The notes under the pieces are model-generated. The model did not search any database. It had not been told where the DNA came from and worked only from the letters and a program-made list of their open reading frames with translations. Below, in pieces: positions 27,659-37,692 of a DNA stretch of 64,000 nt. Position numbers and translations under genes: made by a program. The DNA comes from Deltaproteobacteria bacterium (GTDB taxonomy: Bacteria; Desulfobacterota; Desulfarculia; Adiutricales; Adiutricaceae), in contig JAISMF010000064.1 of assembly GCA_031276865.1 (NCBI GenBank), positions 1 through 64,000 on the forward strand, in the 5' to 3' direction. Within the stretch, counting starts at the first letter, position 1; each line of letters opens with the position of its first letter.

Positions 27659-27690
27659 ATTAAAGTTTGTCAATAAACCGCCTTTGCGGA

Positions 27691-27769
27691 GAAGCGCGCG
27701 AATACTCCCTTTCCCAGCATCTAAAACAGTTGATCTGGTCGCCCAGAAAGCGAGTTTTCGCGCGCTTTC
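27691..27769. repeat. Long imperfect palindrome
   Basis: GAAGCGCGCGAATACTC (27691-27707) pairs with GAGTTTTCGCGCGCTTTC (27752-27769) with one mismatch and one extra base. Inside, CCAGCATC pairs with GATCTGG with one bulge. The result is one long interrupted hairpin without a T-run. Confidence 0.75.
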
Positions 27770-28450
27770 ATATTAATATTGATTTTGACAAATCTTCAAC
27801 GTTTTTTGAGATTCCGGAAAATCGACTGGAGAAGTATTTTCCCGTCCCCCAATTATTAAAAATCGGCGTGACAATCGTCCATTTCTCAAAGTTTACGCCA
27901 TAAGCGTTTTACAATATTGGCGCGTTAATTGAGCTATTGAAGAATTTTTCTTCGACGCCTTTCAAAAATTCAGATCCGTGTTCCGCCTTTTTTTAGGCGC
28001 CTATTTACGCCTTTTCGCTCCTTTCTCCCTCTTTCCCGGCTTTTTTTGATCTTTTCACCTTCTTTAGTCCTTTTCGTCCTTTTTCGTCCTAATTTCCGGA
28101 CGAAAAATCCTCCCCCCGCTCGCCTCCCTCCCCCTTCCGGTTAAATACGCTTAGTATTTTAATTTTCTCCATCCGCTGAGGGGACCGGCCGATGAACGCC
28201 TTTTCATCCATTTTCAGAGCGCCGCTTCATTTCTGAGGTTTTGATTTTTCCACGTTTTTTGGGAAAATTTCTCCGTCCCCGGAACATCTTGGGAAAAAGC
28301 CGCGACCGCCCCCCCTCCCGCCGCCTTCGGCGTCGAGGCGGCTCGACCCGGTCAAGCCGCGGGTTGCCAAGTCAACCCGGCTGTGTTAAAAAGATCTCCC
28401 TAAAAGCCCGGGGGCCCATCCCGCCCCGGCTCGAGAGGTCCCTTTCGATC

Positions 28451-31039
28451 ATGCCCAAAGATCTTTTAATAGTGGAATCCCCCGCCAAAGCCAGGACCAT
28501 CAGCAAGTATCTGGGTCCCGGCTACGAGGTCGTGGCCTCCCTGGGCCACATCAAGGATCTGCCCCCGAACACGCTGGGCGTGGACATCGAGGACGACTTC
28601 GCCCCCTCCTACGTGACCATCAAAGGTAAGGAGAAGACCATAACCAGCCTCAGGAAGGCCGCCAAGGACAAGGGCACCATCTATCTGGGCCCCGACCCCG
28701 ACCGCGAGGGGGAGGCCATAGCCTGGCATATCGCGGAAAGCCTGGGGCGGGAAAAGCACAATTTCAAAAGGGTCCTCCTCCACGAGCTCACGCCCCGGGC
28801 CATAAAGGAGGCCATGGCCTCGCCCGTGGACATCTCCCTTCCCCGCTTCGAGTCCCAGCAGACCCGGCGCATCCTGGATCGGCTGATGGGCTACCTCATC
28901 TCGCCCCTTCTCTGGGGCAAGCTCAAAAGGGGCCTTTCCGCCGGCCGGGTGCAGTCCGTGGCTTTGCGCCTGGTGGTGGAGAGGGAGAGGGAGATCTTCG
29001 CCTTCGTCCCCGAGGAGTACTGGACCATCACGGCGGCGCTCGAAAAAGACGGCGAAGAGTTCGAGGCCACGCTGGTAAAGATCGGCGGCGAGAAGGCCCA
29101 GCCGAAAACCAAGGAGGAGACCGACCGGATAGTTTCCCGCCTCGAGGGGAGCGGCCTTTTGGTGAAGTCCATCGTCACCAAGGACAAAAAGCGCAACCCC
29201 TCCCCCCCCTTCACCACCTCCTCCTTGCAGCAGGCCGCCTTCACCCGCTTCGGCTACACCCCCACCAGGACCATGCGCGTGGCCCAGCAGCTCTACGAGG
29301 GCCTGCAGCTTCCCAAGGGCGTCATAGGACTCATCACCTACATGAGGACCGACTCGGTGCGCGTCTCGGACTCCGCCGCCCAGGAGGCGGAACGGCTGGT
29401 GAAAGAGCGCTTCGGGCCGTCGTACCTTCCGGCCTCGCGCAACTTCTACCGCAACAAGAAGGGCGCCCAGGACGCCCACGAGTGCGTCCGCCCCACCTCC
29501 ATTTCCCGGGATCCGGAAGCGATCAAAAACTCCCTTTCCCAGGAGCAGCAGAACCTCTACTCCCTCGTCTGGAGCCGCTTCGTGGCCAGCCAGATGGCCC
29601 CGGCCGTCTACCAGCAGACCACGGTGGAGCTCGAGGCGGGGGATCTGCTCTTCCGGGCCTCGGGGTCGGTGGTGAAGTTCAAGGGCTTTTCCGTCGTCTA
29701 CAGCGCCCCCAAAGAGGAGGACGAATTGAACATCCTCCTCGCTTTAAAGGAGGGGGAAATCTTAAACCCCAAGGCCGTGAAGCCGGAGCAGCACTTCACC
29801 CAGCCGCCGCCCCGCTTCAACGAGGCCACCTTGGTGAAAGAGCTGGAGGATAAGGGCATCGGACGACCCAGCACCTACGCCGCCATCATCTCCATTTTGC
29901 GCCAGAAGGGCTACGCCGAAGGGCAAAAAGGCCAGCTGCGCCCCACCGAGATGGGCTTCGCGGTGAACGACCTTCTGGTGGAGAACTTCCCCGAGCTGTT
30001 GAACGTGGCCTTCACGGCGGATTTGGAGGAGGATCTGGATCACATCGAGGAGGGCCAGGCCGAGCGCCTCTCCATCCTCAACAAGCTCTACAAGCCCCTG
30101 GCCAGCAATTTGAAGACCGCCGATAAAAAGATGGCGAACATCAAGATCCACGGCCTCAAAGTGGACGTGCCCTGCGGATCCTGCGGGAAAAGCGGCCATA
30201 TGACCATCCGCTACGGCCGGAACGGCTTCTACCTCCACTGCGCCGAATGCAAGGCCACGAGCGACTTCACCCGAAGCGAAAAGGGGGAGCCGGTTCCGGT
30301 GCGGGATCCGGTTTTGAAAGAGGAGTTCGTCTGCGAAAAATGCGGACGGCCCATGGTCCTCAAGAAGGGACCCTACGGCCACTTTCTGGCCTGCTCTGGC
30401 TACCCCGAATGCCGCAGCACCCTTCCCTTGACCATCGCCGACGGCGTGGCCGAGCCGCGCACCCTCGGACCGCCGCCGGACATCCCGGAGGGAACGGATC
30501 TCGTTTGCCCCAAATGCGGAAAAACCATGGTCCTCAAAAGAGCCGGAACCGGGCACTGGTTTTTCGGCTGCCCGGGATACCCCAAATGTCGGACCACCAA
30601 ACCCTTCCCCACCGAATTCGGCTGCCCGAACAAGGGCTGCGACGGCTTTCTAGCCGAAAAGAAAACCCGAAGGGGAACCTTTTACGGCTGCACCAACTAC
30701 CCGTCATGCCTCTTCGGCACCAACTCCGTTCCCGTGAAGGATCCCTGCCCGGTCTGCGGCTTCCCCTACCGCCTGGAAAAGGAGTCGAAAGACGGGGAGA
30801 AGACGGTCTACTGCCCCAACCCGGAATGCCCGGAGCACCCGCCGGAGGCGGACAAGCCCAAAAGCCGCGGCTACAAAAAACCCGCGCCCGCTAAAAGCTC
30901 CGCCGGCGCCGGAAAAACCGTCCGCGGGAAAAAAACCCTCAAAGATGAAGGCGGGGGGAAAAGCGCGGCCCCGCCCAAAAGGGGGGCGAAGAAGCGCGCC
31001 CCCCTGAAAAAAAACGAAGAGAGGGCGGATGAGAAATAA
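28451..31039 (+). CDS. topA: DNA topoisomerase I
   Basis: Type IA topoisomerase that relaxes negative supercoils. The 862-residue protein begins MPKDLLIVESPAKARTISKY; the Toprim acidic triad is in DPDREGEAIAWH (about 80-91), and the nucleophile is Tyr297 in GLITYMRTDSVRVS. The C-terminal third has five zinc-ribbon-like Cys4 units (starting CGSCGKSGH, CEKCGRPM, CPKCGKTM, CPNKGC, CPVCGFPY) and a basic Lys/Ala tail. ATG 28451 has GAGAGGT about 11 bases upstream; the longer open frame from 28241 is Arg/Pro-rich and does not belong to the family. Confidence 0.97.
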   Translation: MPKDLLIVESPAKARTISKYLGPGYEVVASLGHIKDLPPNTLGVDIEDDFAPSYVTIKGKEKTITSLRKAAKDKGTIYLGPDPDREGEAIAWHIAESLGREKHNFKRVLLHELTPRAIKEAMASPVDISLPRFESQQTRRILDRLMGYLISPLLWGKLKRGLSAGRVQSVALRLVVEREREIFAFVPEEYWTITAALEKDGEEFEATLVKIGGEKAQPKTKEETDRIVSRLEGSGLLVKSIVTKDKKRNPSPPFTTSSLQQAAFTRFGYTPTRTMRVAQQLYEGLQLPKGVIGLITYMRTDSVRVSDSAAQEAERLVKERFGPSYLPASRNFYRNKKGAQDAHECVRPTSISRDPEAIKNSLSQEQQNLYSLVWSRFVASQMAPAVYQQTTVELEAGDLLFRASGSVVKFKGFSVVYSAPKEEDELNILLALKEGEILNPKAVKPEQHFTQPPPRFNEATLVKELEDKGIGRPSTYAAIISILRQKGYAEGQKGQLRPTEMGFAVNDLLVENFPELLNVAFTADLEEDLDHIEEGQAERLSILNKLYKPLASNLKTADKKMANIKIHGLKVDVPCGSCGKSGHMTIRYGRNGFYLHCAECKATSDFTRSEKGEPVPVRDPVLKEEFVCEKCGRPMVLKKGPYGHFLACSGYPECRSTLPLTIADGVAEPRTLGPPPDIPEGTDLVCPKCGKTMVLKRAGTGHWFFGCPGYPKCRTTKPFPTEFGCPNKGCDGFLAEKKTRRGTFYGCTNYPSCLFGTNSVPVKDPCPVCGFPYRLEKESKDGEKTVYCPNPECPEHPPEADKPKSRGYKKPAPAKSSAGAGKTVRGKKTLKDEGGGKSAAPPKRGAKKRAPLKKNEERADEK

Positions 31040-32486
31040 AGACGCGTAACGGAAACGTTTACGAGTCGTTTCGCCGGAGCCCAAACCGCCGGGGCGTGAA
31101 AAAGCCTTCCCGCCTTTTTCCAAGGTTCGTCCGAAAAAATCCCCCCCCTTTTTTTAGGGGAATTTCCCCAAGCGGAAAAGCGAGGGGACGACCCGTCTCC
31201 GGAGAGCTTTCCGAAGGCCTTTTTCTCCTTTCGGGGAGTTTTTTCACGCTCCATCGCCGTCTTTCCTATTCATCCCATCGAAGTTTCAAATTCGACGAGG
31301 AAACGAAAAGTCCCCGCCGATCGCCGATTTACGATTTTGGAAAAAAATTCTTTACGGGCTATAAAGAATTACTTTTTCCCCGCATAACGCGCCGCGACTC
31401 AAATCAATTATCATCGCCGGTTTTTCCGCGCCCCGCGTCAAAGTTTCAAATTTTAAATATTTCAAAGTTTGAATTTTCAGAACATAAAAAAGTCAAAACG
31501 ACAAACGGCGAAGCGGCTAAGCGACAAAAAAACGAAGTTTCGAAGCGTCGAAATGGCGAATAAACGAAACAGCCGCTTTTCAAAACCGACGCCCGCGCGA
31601 AAAGTACCGGCTTTTTTTACACTGAAACAACGCGCTTTAAAAGCGCGGCGTATTTTGATTTATTCCAGAACGCGCTTGTTATCCTTGATCAATTTTTTAC
31701 AGCCGGACTTTTCCGCCCGCGAAAAAAACTTGTTGGTTTCGAAATCCCCGGCCATGCTTTTTCGAGTCGTTTCCGTTTTCGAAACGTTTGTTTCCGTTTC
31801 CGCGAAACAGCCGTTTTTTTAACAGGGAACGTTTTTGTCGCCCCGTCTTTCCCGGGTTTACGCCACGCTCCGGCGGAAATCGAACCCGCCCTTCCGCCGC
31901 GGCGCGCGAGGGAGGGGAAAAGGAATTTTTGGGCGGTTTTTCCCGAAAAAGGGCCCAAGGGAAATCCTTTGGGGGCCTGGGAAAACCCCGCAAGGCCCCC
32001 CGGGCCTTCTCCGGAAACCGGCGGAGGCGCTCTCGCCTTCCCCAAAAACCACCGCTTCGGGGAGCTTTTTCCCCCCGCTTCGGGGAGCTTTTTTCCCCCC
32101 CCCCGCCTCGGGGAGGGGAGGTCCGCGGCGCTTGTCCGGGTCTCGCACCCCTGTATATGTTTAAATTTTTAACAATATATACAAAATATGCGTGCGATCT
32201 TGCCAAAGTCCGCGAAAAACTGTAAACTTTAGCGCGGGTCTCGGAAAACTCTAAAGATCGCGGATTCATCCCGCCCGGCTTCGATCCGTTCGGGAGCGCC
32301 CTTTTCCGGGTCCCTCCGCCCCCCCCGCGGGCGGCGTTCGCCCGGAAACGCGCTTTCCGGGGACCACGGACGCCGGATCCGTCCCCGCCGGAGCTTCCCG
32401 GCGTTAACGCCGGGCGCGCCCCGGGCCCTCTCCTTTTCCCGGCGGCGCCGTTTCGGGCGCCCGGCTTTCGCCTCCGAGGCCTTCCC
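31040..32486. other. Long intergenic gap, no gene recognised
   Basis: About 1.45 kb between topA and the HIT gene. The left part has A/T-rich repeats of TTTCAAA (about 31265-31480); the right part is GC-rich with long overlapping but mutually contradictory open frames on both strands, typical of GC-skewed noncoding DNA. A 23-base unit is repeated at 32052-32118, and ACAATATAT occurs at 32172. Confidence 0.55.
32052..32118 (+). repeat. Short tandem repeat CCGCTTCGGGGAGCTTTTT
   Basis: Two near-identical copies (32052 and 32075) and a third divergent one (32103) separated by C-runs. Each copy can form a small CTTCGGGGAG hairpin followed by T5-6, so they also resemble weak tandem terminators on the plus strand. 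Confidence 0.6.
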
Positions 32487-32900
32487 ATGTCAGAAAAATG
32501 CGTCTTCTGCGAAATAGCCCACGGCCGAATCCCCAGCATCCGCGTCTACGAGGATGCCGATTTCATAGCGTTCATGGACATAAACCCCATCTCCGAGGGG
32601 CATCTCCTTTTGGTCACCCGGGGGCACTACCCTAAAACCACCGACGTCCCGGACGCCATCCTGGACAAGGCCTTGACCCTGGCCAAAAAACTGGCCGCGG
32701 CCACGCTCTTGAGCGTCGGCCGCGAGGATTTCAACCTCGTCGTCAACAACGGCCCCCTCGCCGGCCAACTAGTCAAGCACTGGCACATGCACATCATTCC
32801 CAGACGCTCCAAAGACGAGTTACCATTGAAACAGGGCGCCCCCGCCGATTTGACCCGTCTTCCCTTCGTGGCGGAGCGCGTCCGGGAGAACCTGCGCTAG
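32487..32900 (+). CDS. HIT family hydrolase
   Basis: A 137-residue histidine triad protein. The N-terminal CVFCEIAHGRIPSIRVYED and the catalytic HWHMHIIPR (His triad, about residues 98-106) are clear; NNGPLAGQLVKHWHMH gives the usual spacing. These enzymes hydrolyse nucleoside phosphoramidates or dinucleoside polyphosphates. It is slightly longer than the minimal HinT type. It stands alone between two large gaps. Confidence 0.92.
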   Translation: MSEKCVFCEIAHGRIPSIRVYEDADFIAFMDINPISEGHLLLVTRGHYPKTTDVPDAILDKALTLAKKLAAATLLSVGREDFNLVVNNGPLAGQLVKHWHMHIIPRRSKDELPLKQGAPADLTRLPFVAERVRENLR

Positions 32901-33167
32901 GGGATTTAAGCTTTCACTTTTCTTTCTGGCCCCCGCCGCCCATGTAGCGGAGGCTCGGGCTTCCGGGCACACCATGCGCGCCGGAATTTTTACCTTTAAA
33001 CTTTCCCCGCCAGGGCTCCGAAAAGATACTGGGGAAACCAGTCCCCGCCTTTTCCAAACGGGCCCCCCCACCTCCCGCCGCGAGAGCCTCCGGCCGGCTT
33101 CGGCCCCCCCCCGAGTCCGGAACGCTCCAAGCTCTCTTTCCATCCCGAACCAGGGATCCTTTTTTCC

Positions 33168-33189
33168 AAGGACGCGGGCCCGCGTCCTT
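33168..33189. promoter_or_regulatory. Perfect 22 bp palindrome upstream of motA
   Basis: AAGGACGCGGGCCCGCGTCCTT is perfectly self-complementary and ends 38 bases before the motA start. It has no T-run on either strand, so an operator or mRNA hairpin is more likely than a terminator. The rest of the 32901-33227 gap shows no gene. Confidence 0.55.
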
Positions 33190-33227
33190 GTCCTTAAACA
33201 CCCAGGCGTTCACAAGGTTTTCAAGCT

Positions 33228-34082
33228 ATGCCCCCCATCGGAGTAATTGTCGTCTTAGGCTGCGTCATCGGCGGTTACATGATGCACCACGGAGTCCTGG
33301 GGGTGCTGTGGCAGCCAAACGAGGTCATTATCATCTGCGGCGCCGCCTTCGGCTCCTTTCTCATCGCGAACCCCATGTCGCTCATAAAGGAGACCTTCGG
33401 TTCCATCCCCAAGATATTCTTGGGAAAGGAGCTTAAAAAGCAGCAGTTCGTGGACGTGCTCCTCCTCCTTTTCGAATTCCTCTCCATCGCCCGCCGCGAG
33501 GGCATGCTGGCCTTGGAGGAGCACGCCAACAAACCCGACTCCTCCGCCATCTTCACCAAATACCCCTCCATTCTGAAAAACCACCATCTCAAAGACTTCC
33601 TGGCCGACAACCTCAAGGTCTTCGTGAGCGGCAACATCGAGCCCACCGAGTTCGAAAACCTCATGGACATCGACACCGACGCCCACGAGCACCACGGCGC
33701 CCAGGTGCCCACGGCGCTCACCACCGTCTCGGACTCTCTTCCCGGGCTCGGGATCGTGGCCGCGGTCCTGGGGATCATCACCACCATGGGCCTCATGACC
33801 GAGCCTCCGGAGATCTTGGGCGCCTCGGTGGGGGCGGCCCTCTGCGGCACCTTCCTGGGCCTGCTTTTGAGCTACGGCTACATGGCGCCCATGGCCAAGG
33901 CCCTGGAGAACCAGGCCCACGACCAGGACAACATCCTCAAAGTCTCCAAAGCCGTCCTGGTGGCCTTCTCCAAGGGCCTCCCTCCGGTCATGGCCATAGA
34001 GTTCGCCCGGAGGGCCGTGCCCTCGCACTGCCGCCCCGGCTACGAGGAATTGGAGGAGCTCCTCAAGTCCGTGAAGAAGTGA
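33228..34082 (+). CDS. motA: Flagellar motor stator protein MotA
   Basis: MotA forms the ring of five around two MotB in the proton-driven stator. The 284-residue protein has four hydrophobic segments, the cytoplasmic loop with FLSIARREGMLALEEHANKP, and the last two helices with SLPGLGIVAAVLGIITTMG and GASVGAALCGTFLGLLLSYG. The first residues are MPPIGVIVVLGCVIGGYMMH. motB follows after 62 bases. No other flagellar gene is present in the window. Confidence 0.95.
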   Translation: MPPIGVIVVLGCVIGGYMMHHGVLGVLWQPNEVIIICGAAFGSFLIANPMSLIKETFGSIPKIFLGKELKKQQFVDVLLLLFEFLSIARREGMLALEEHANKPDSSAIFTKYPSILKNHHLKDFLADNLKVFVSGNIEPTEFENLMDIDTDAHEHHGAQVPTALTTVSDSLPGLGIVAAVLGIITTMGLMTEPPEILGASVGAALCGTFLGLLLSYGYMAPMAKALENQAHDQDNILKVSKAVLVAFSKGLPPVMAIEFARRAVPSHCRPGYEELEELLKSVKK

Positions 34083-34144
34083 CGCGCCTCCAGCCATCCG
34101 CGAAAGGCGGGCTCCCTCAGACCCCGCCCCCGAAGCGTTCCTAA

Positions 34145-35563
34145 ATGTCCGCCGATAAGAAAAGCCCGGTCATCAAGAAGATCATCAAGAAAGGTCACGG
34201 AGGCCACCACGGCGGCAGCTGGAAGGTGGCCTACGCCGACTTCGTGACCGCCATGATGGCCTTCTTCCTGGTGATGTGGCTTCTGGCCATCTCCTCGGAG
34301 CAGGGGAAGGCGGCCCTGGCCGACTATTTCCAAAACCTCACCATGAGCGACGCGGTCTTCAACGGCGGCGTGCCCGCGGCCTTCGACCCCTCCAACCCCA
34401 CGCCCGGGATTTTAAACGGCGGCTGCTTCGATCTGCAGCAGAAGGGAAAGGAGCTGGAAGAAAAGGAAAAGGAGCTTCAAGACCGCGAGAAGGCCTTAAA
34501 CGACAGCCAGGATAAGCGTCCCGAGGCCGGGGCGGTCGCGCCCGCGGATAGGGACGCCCCCCCCGATCTAACCCAGCTCCCCGAGGGAGTCGAGGGCGGC
34601 GAGGGCTCCGACCAGACGGGAAGGGCCCCGGGAGAGGGCCTCTACGTGGACGGCTTCGGCACCCCCGGGGGAGCCTTGACGGACGAGGAGAAACGGATCG
34701 AGCAGGCCAAGGACGCTTTGGCCGAGGAGCTTTCCCAGGCCGCGGCCGAGGCCCTGGGGGGCGATCTCGAGGGCCAGTTCTCCGTGGAGAAGGTCCCGGG
34801 CGGGCTGCGGCTCGAGCTCATGGATCGGGAAAAACGGCCGGTATTCATCAGCGGCCAACCCCGACTCACTCCGGTCGCCCAGGATATCCTGGGCCGGATC
34901 GCGGAGAAGCTTTCCTCCATCCCCAACAAAATCTCCATCGAGGGGCACACCGACGCGGTGAGCACCCTGAGCCAGGATCTCACCAACTGGGAGCTCTCCA
35001 CGGCCCGGGCCTCCGCCGCCCGGCGCTTCCTCGCCCGCCACGACGTGAGCGACAACCGCGTGACCATGGTGGCCGGCTTCGCGGCCACCCGTCCGCTCCC
35101 CGACACCTCCCCCACCGATCCGGTTAACCGCCGCATCTCCATCATGATCTGGGACGAGAACGCCGATCCCTCCCGGGCCAAAAGCGGCTCGCCGGAGGCA
35201 GGCGCCGCCCCCGGCGCCGCGGTTCCGCCCTCCGCGGGCTCCGCCGCCCCCGCCGGAACCCCCGCGTCGCCCCCCCCTCCGGAAGGCGCGTCCGCCCCTC
35301 CGGAAGGCCCCTTGGAGACGCCGCCCACCCAGCCCGGGGTCCCCCCCGCCCAGCCCGGGACGCCGCCCACCGCCCCGGGGGTCCCGCCCACCGCCCCGGG
35401 GACGCCGCCCGCCGCTCCGGGGACCCCGCCCGCCGCCACCCGTCCGGCTCCGACGCCGGTGAAGCCCAGCCCGGCCGACCTGGAGCGCCAGCTCCTGGAC
35501 GACACCCTGCAAAGGGCCGCCACCCCCGACACCTCCACCGCCGGACCGCCGGTGACGGAATAG
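34145..35563 (+). CDS. motB: Flagellar motor protein MotB with long Pro-rich tail
   Basis: MotB anchors the stator to peptidoglycan and carries the proton-binding Asp. The N-terminal basic stretch leads into the helix WKVAYADFVTAMMAFFLVMW with Asp32. The OmpA-like domain includes ISIEGHTDAVSTLSQDLTNW (about 264-283) and the AGFAATRPLPDTSPTDPVNR segment. From about residue 345 to the end runs an Ala/Pro/Gly tail with repeated PGTPPTAPGVPPTAP units, which ordinary MotB (260-360 residues) lacks; the tail would extend beyond the peptidoglycan-binding domain in the periplasm. Confidence 0.95.
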   Translation: MSADKKSPVIKKIIKKGHGGHHGGSWKVAYADFVTAMMAFFLVMWLLAISSEQGKAALADYFQNLTMSDAVFNGGVPAAFDPSNPTPGILNGGCFDLQQKGKELEEKEKELQDREKALNDSQDKRPEAGAVAPADRDAPPDLTQLPEGVEGGEGSDQTGRAPGEGLYVDGFGTPGGALTDEEKRIEQAKDALAEELSQAAAEALGGDLEGQFSVEKVPGGLRLELMDREKRPVFISGQPRLTPVAQDILGRIAEKLSSIPNKISIEGHTDAVSTLSQDLTNWELSTARASAARRFLARHDVSDNRVTMVAGFAATRPLPDTSPTDPVNRRISIMIWDENADPSRAKSGSPEAGAAPGAAVPPSAGSAAPAGTPASPPPPEGASAPPEGPLETPPTQPGVPPAQPGTPPTAPGVPPTAPGTPPAAPGTPPAATRPAPTPVKPSPADLERQLLDDTLQRAATPDTSTAGPPVTE

Positions 35564-36637
35564 CGGCCCTCCCCTTCGGAGCGGGGACGCCGGAAAAGCC
35601 CGCCGGAATCGGGCGCGGAGCGCCCGGCCCCCCCTCGAACTCCCCCGCCGCCTTTCCCCTCGAAACGCCCCGCCACCCCCTTCCGCCCGCGCCCCTTCAT
35701 CGTTTCCGCCGCCAAAGCCCCCCTGGGGTAAAAGCCCGCCTTCATGGCGGGGGGCGCTCCCTAAAGGCGCGGCCCTTTCCGCCTCTTCCAAAGGGAAACC
35801 CTTAAGCTCGGAAACGCCTCCGCCTGGGGAAAAGGGCCCGCCAAGGGCGGCCCTTTTTCCGGACCCGGACGTTTTTCCCGCGGTCCAAATCCGGGGGCCT
35901 TTCCCGCTCCGGCCGATTCCGCCCGAAAGAGCCTTCGCGGATCCCCCTGGCTCTTTTCCCGCCCGAGTTTCGGAGTATTTTTCAAATTTTGATTCGCGGG
36001 CTTGTCTTGACAAAACAGCCCGACTAAAATATTCTTGTAGAAAAGCTCCCTAGTTTACGGGCTTCGGCGCCCATGCGCGCTTCAAGCCCCGTGAAACCGC
36101 GGTCCCGCTTTTCTCGGATGAATTGATTTCTCCCTCCTCCCCCCCGCCAGGGGCGCTGCCTTGGCCGTTTTCGAGGGCTTTTTTCGCGGCGGACGCCCTT
36201 TTCCGTTTCGGAGCCGTTCTCCGTTTCCCTTCGGAGCCGTTTTCCGTTTCGTTTTCAAACGCCGTTTCAGTTTCAGTTCGGGTTCTTATTTAAATTTTTA
36301 TTTCAATATCATTAATATTTGTTTTTAGCATTTTAACGCGATTTAACCTATCTTATTTTTATTTTATCCACACTTGTTTTCGTAATATTATTTTTTAAAA
36401 ATTTACGCGATTTTTAATTACAAAATCCCGACTCTTTTTCGCTTCTTTCGTTCCGTTCCGCTTTTTTCCGCGGCGGAGCGAGACGGCCGCGCCCGGCGGC
36501 CGGACTTTTTCGGAGGCGGACCCGCCTCCCCCCGGGGCGGAAAGCCCCCGAAAACGCGCCGGAAAAAGGCCCAAGCCCGCATCCGGCCGCCTTCACGCCT
36601 TTGAGGGCGGACTACACCGTAAAAACTAGAGGCTATT
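35564..36637. other. Long intergenic gap, no gene recognised
   Basis: About 1.07 kb. The left half is GC-rich with spurious opposite-strand frames over motB; the right half (36280-36420) is very AT-rich. A promoter-like pair lies at 36007-36035. Confidence 0.5.
36007..36035 (+). promoter_or_regulatory. Promoter-like sequence
   Basis: TTGACA (36007-36012) and TATTCT (36030-36035) with a 17-base spacer. The nearest gene downstream starts 600 bases away, so it may drive an unrecognised RNA or be fortuitous. Confidence 0.4.
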
Positions 36638-37570
36638 ATGCGTTTGGTTACCCGATCCGACTTCGACGGCCTGGCCTGCGGAGCGCTCCTGAAAGAGGCC
36701 GGACTCATCGACAGCTACCAGTTCGTGCACCCCAAGGATATTCAAGATGGCCTGGTGGAGATCGGGGCCAACGACATTCTGGCCAACGTCCCCTACGCCC
36801 AGGGGGTGGGCATGTGGTTCGACCACCACACGAGCGAGGGCGAGCGCCTGGGCGCCATCTCTTATCGGGGGATGAGCCGCATCGCCCCCTCCTGCGCCCG
36901 GGTGATCTACGACTTTTTGGGCGGCGCCTCGCGCTACTCCTCGCATTGGGACGCCATGATGGAGGCCGTGGACAAGGTGGACAGCGCCAATCTCACCGTC
37001 CAGGAGATAGAGTACCCGACGGGCTGGATTTTGATCGGCTTCCTCATGGATCCCCGCACGGGCCTGGGGCGTTTCCGCACCTTCCGCATCTCCAACTACC
37101 AGTTGATGGAGAGCATGATCGAGATGTGCCGCACCATGACGGCCGAGGATATCCTCCAGAACCCCGACGTGAAGGACCGGGCCGACCTCTACTTCCAGCA
37201 GGCCCCCTTCTACGCCAACATGATTAGAAACTGCTCGTCCATGCGGGGCGAGGTGCTGATAATCGACTTCCGCAACCAGGAGACCATCTATCCAGGGAAC
37301 CGTTTCCTGCCTTACACCATGTATCCGGAATGCAAGGTCTCCATCCACATCACCTGGGGCCGCGGGGCCAACAACGTGGCCATAGCCATGGGGAACTCCA
37401 TCATCAACCGCGACAGCCAGGCCAATCTGGGCTCCATCGCGCTGCACTTCGGCGGAGGCGGCCACGAGACCGTGGCCACCTGCCAGGTGGCGGACGACGA
37501 GGTGGACTCCACCATCAAGACCATCGTGGAGTTCATAAACGAGGAGAACGGCTACCAGGGGCCCTTGTGA
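36638..37570 (+). CDS. DHH family phosphoesterase (exopolyphosphatase-related)
   Basis: A 310-residue DHH-DHHA1 phosphoesterase. The N-terminal RSDFDG (6-11) and the DHH signature WFDHHTSEG (Asp62-His63-His64) supply metal ligands, and the C-terminal DHHA1 motif GGGGHETVA lies near 271-279. Relatives act on polyphosphate, short oligonucleotides or cyclic dinucleotides; the exact substrate cannot be read from sequence. An AGAGG site precedes ATG 36638. glgA follows after 122 bases, which include a GC-rich hairpin (37624-37644). Confidence 0.85.
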   Translation: MRLVTRSDFDGLACGALLKEAGLIDSYQFVHPKDIQDGLVEIGANDILANVPYAQGVGMWFDHHTSEGERLGAISYRGMSRIAPSCARVIYDFLGGASRYSSHWDAMMEAVDKVDSANLTVQEIEYPTGWILIGFLMDPRTGLGRFRTFRISNYQLMESMIEMCRTMTAEDILQNPDVKDRADLYFQQAPFYANMIRNCSSMRGEVLIIDFRNQETIYPGNRFLPYTMYPECKVSIHITWGRGANNVAIAMGNSIINRDSQANLGSIALHFGGGGHETVATCQVADDEVDSTIKTIVEFINEENGYQGPL

Positions 37571-37623
37571 GGGCTCGGCCTGGCGGACCCTTTCCGGACT
37601 AGGCCCGCAAAGACGGCCCCTCC

Positions 37624-37644
37624 GGCGCCCTCCGCCAGGGCGCC
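37624..37644. other. GC-rich hairpin between DHH gene and glgA
   Basis: GGCGCCCT and AGGGCGCC form a perfect 8-base stem around CCGCC. There is no T-run, so its role is unclear. Confidence 0.4.
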
Positions 37645-37692
37645 CCCTCCGCCGGCCGAAACCATTGTCTTGATCCCCCTGAAGGTGGAGCC

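Larger units (their letters stand above)
27430..28450. other. Intergenic gap with repeats before topA
   Basis: About 1 kb. It holds a 63-base duplication (27533-27658) and a long palindrome (27691-27769). From 27900 to 28240 it is T-rich with repeated TTTTCGTCCTTTTTCGTCC. The open frame running into topA from 28241 is an upstream extension of no coding character. Confidence 0.5.

Noticed and set aside
31697-32539. Minus-strand open frame of 280 codons before the HIT gene
   Set aside because: Arg/Gly/Pro-rich low complexity with several equally long contradictory frames in the same DNA; no ribosome site.
34568-36013. Long minus-strand open frame of 481 codons over motB
   Set aside because: It is the Gly/Arg-rich complement of motB and its Pro-rich tail, with no family feature.
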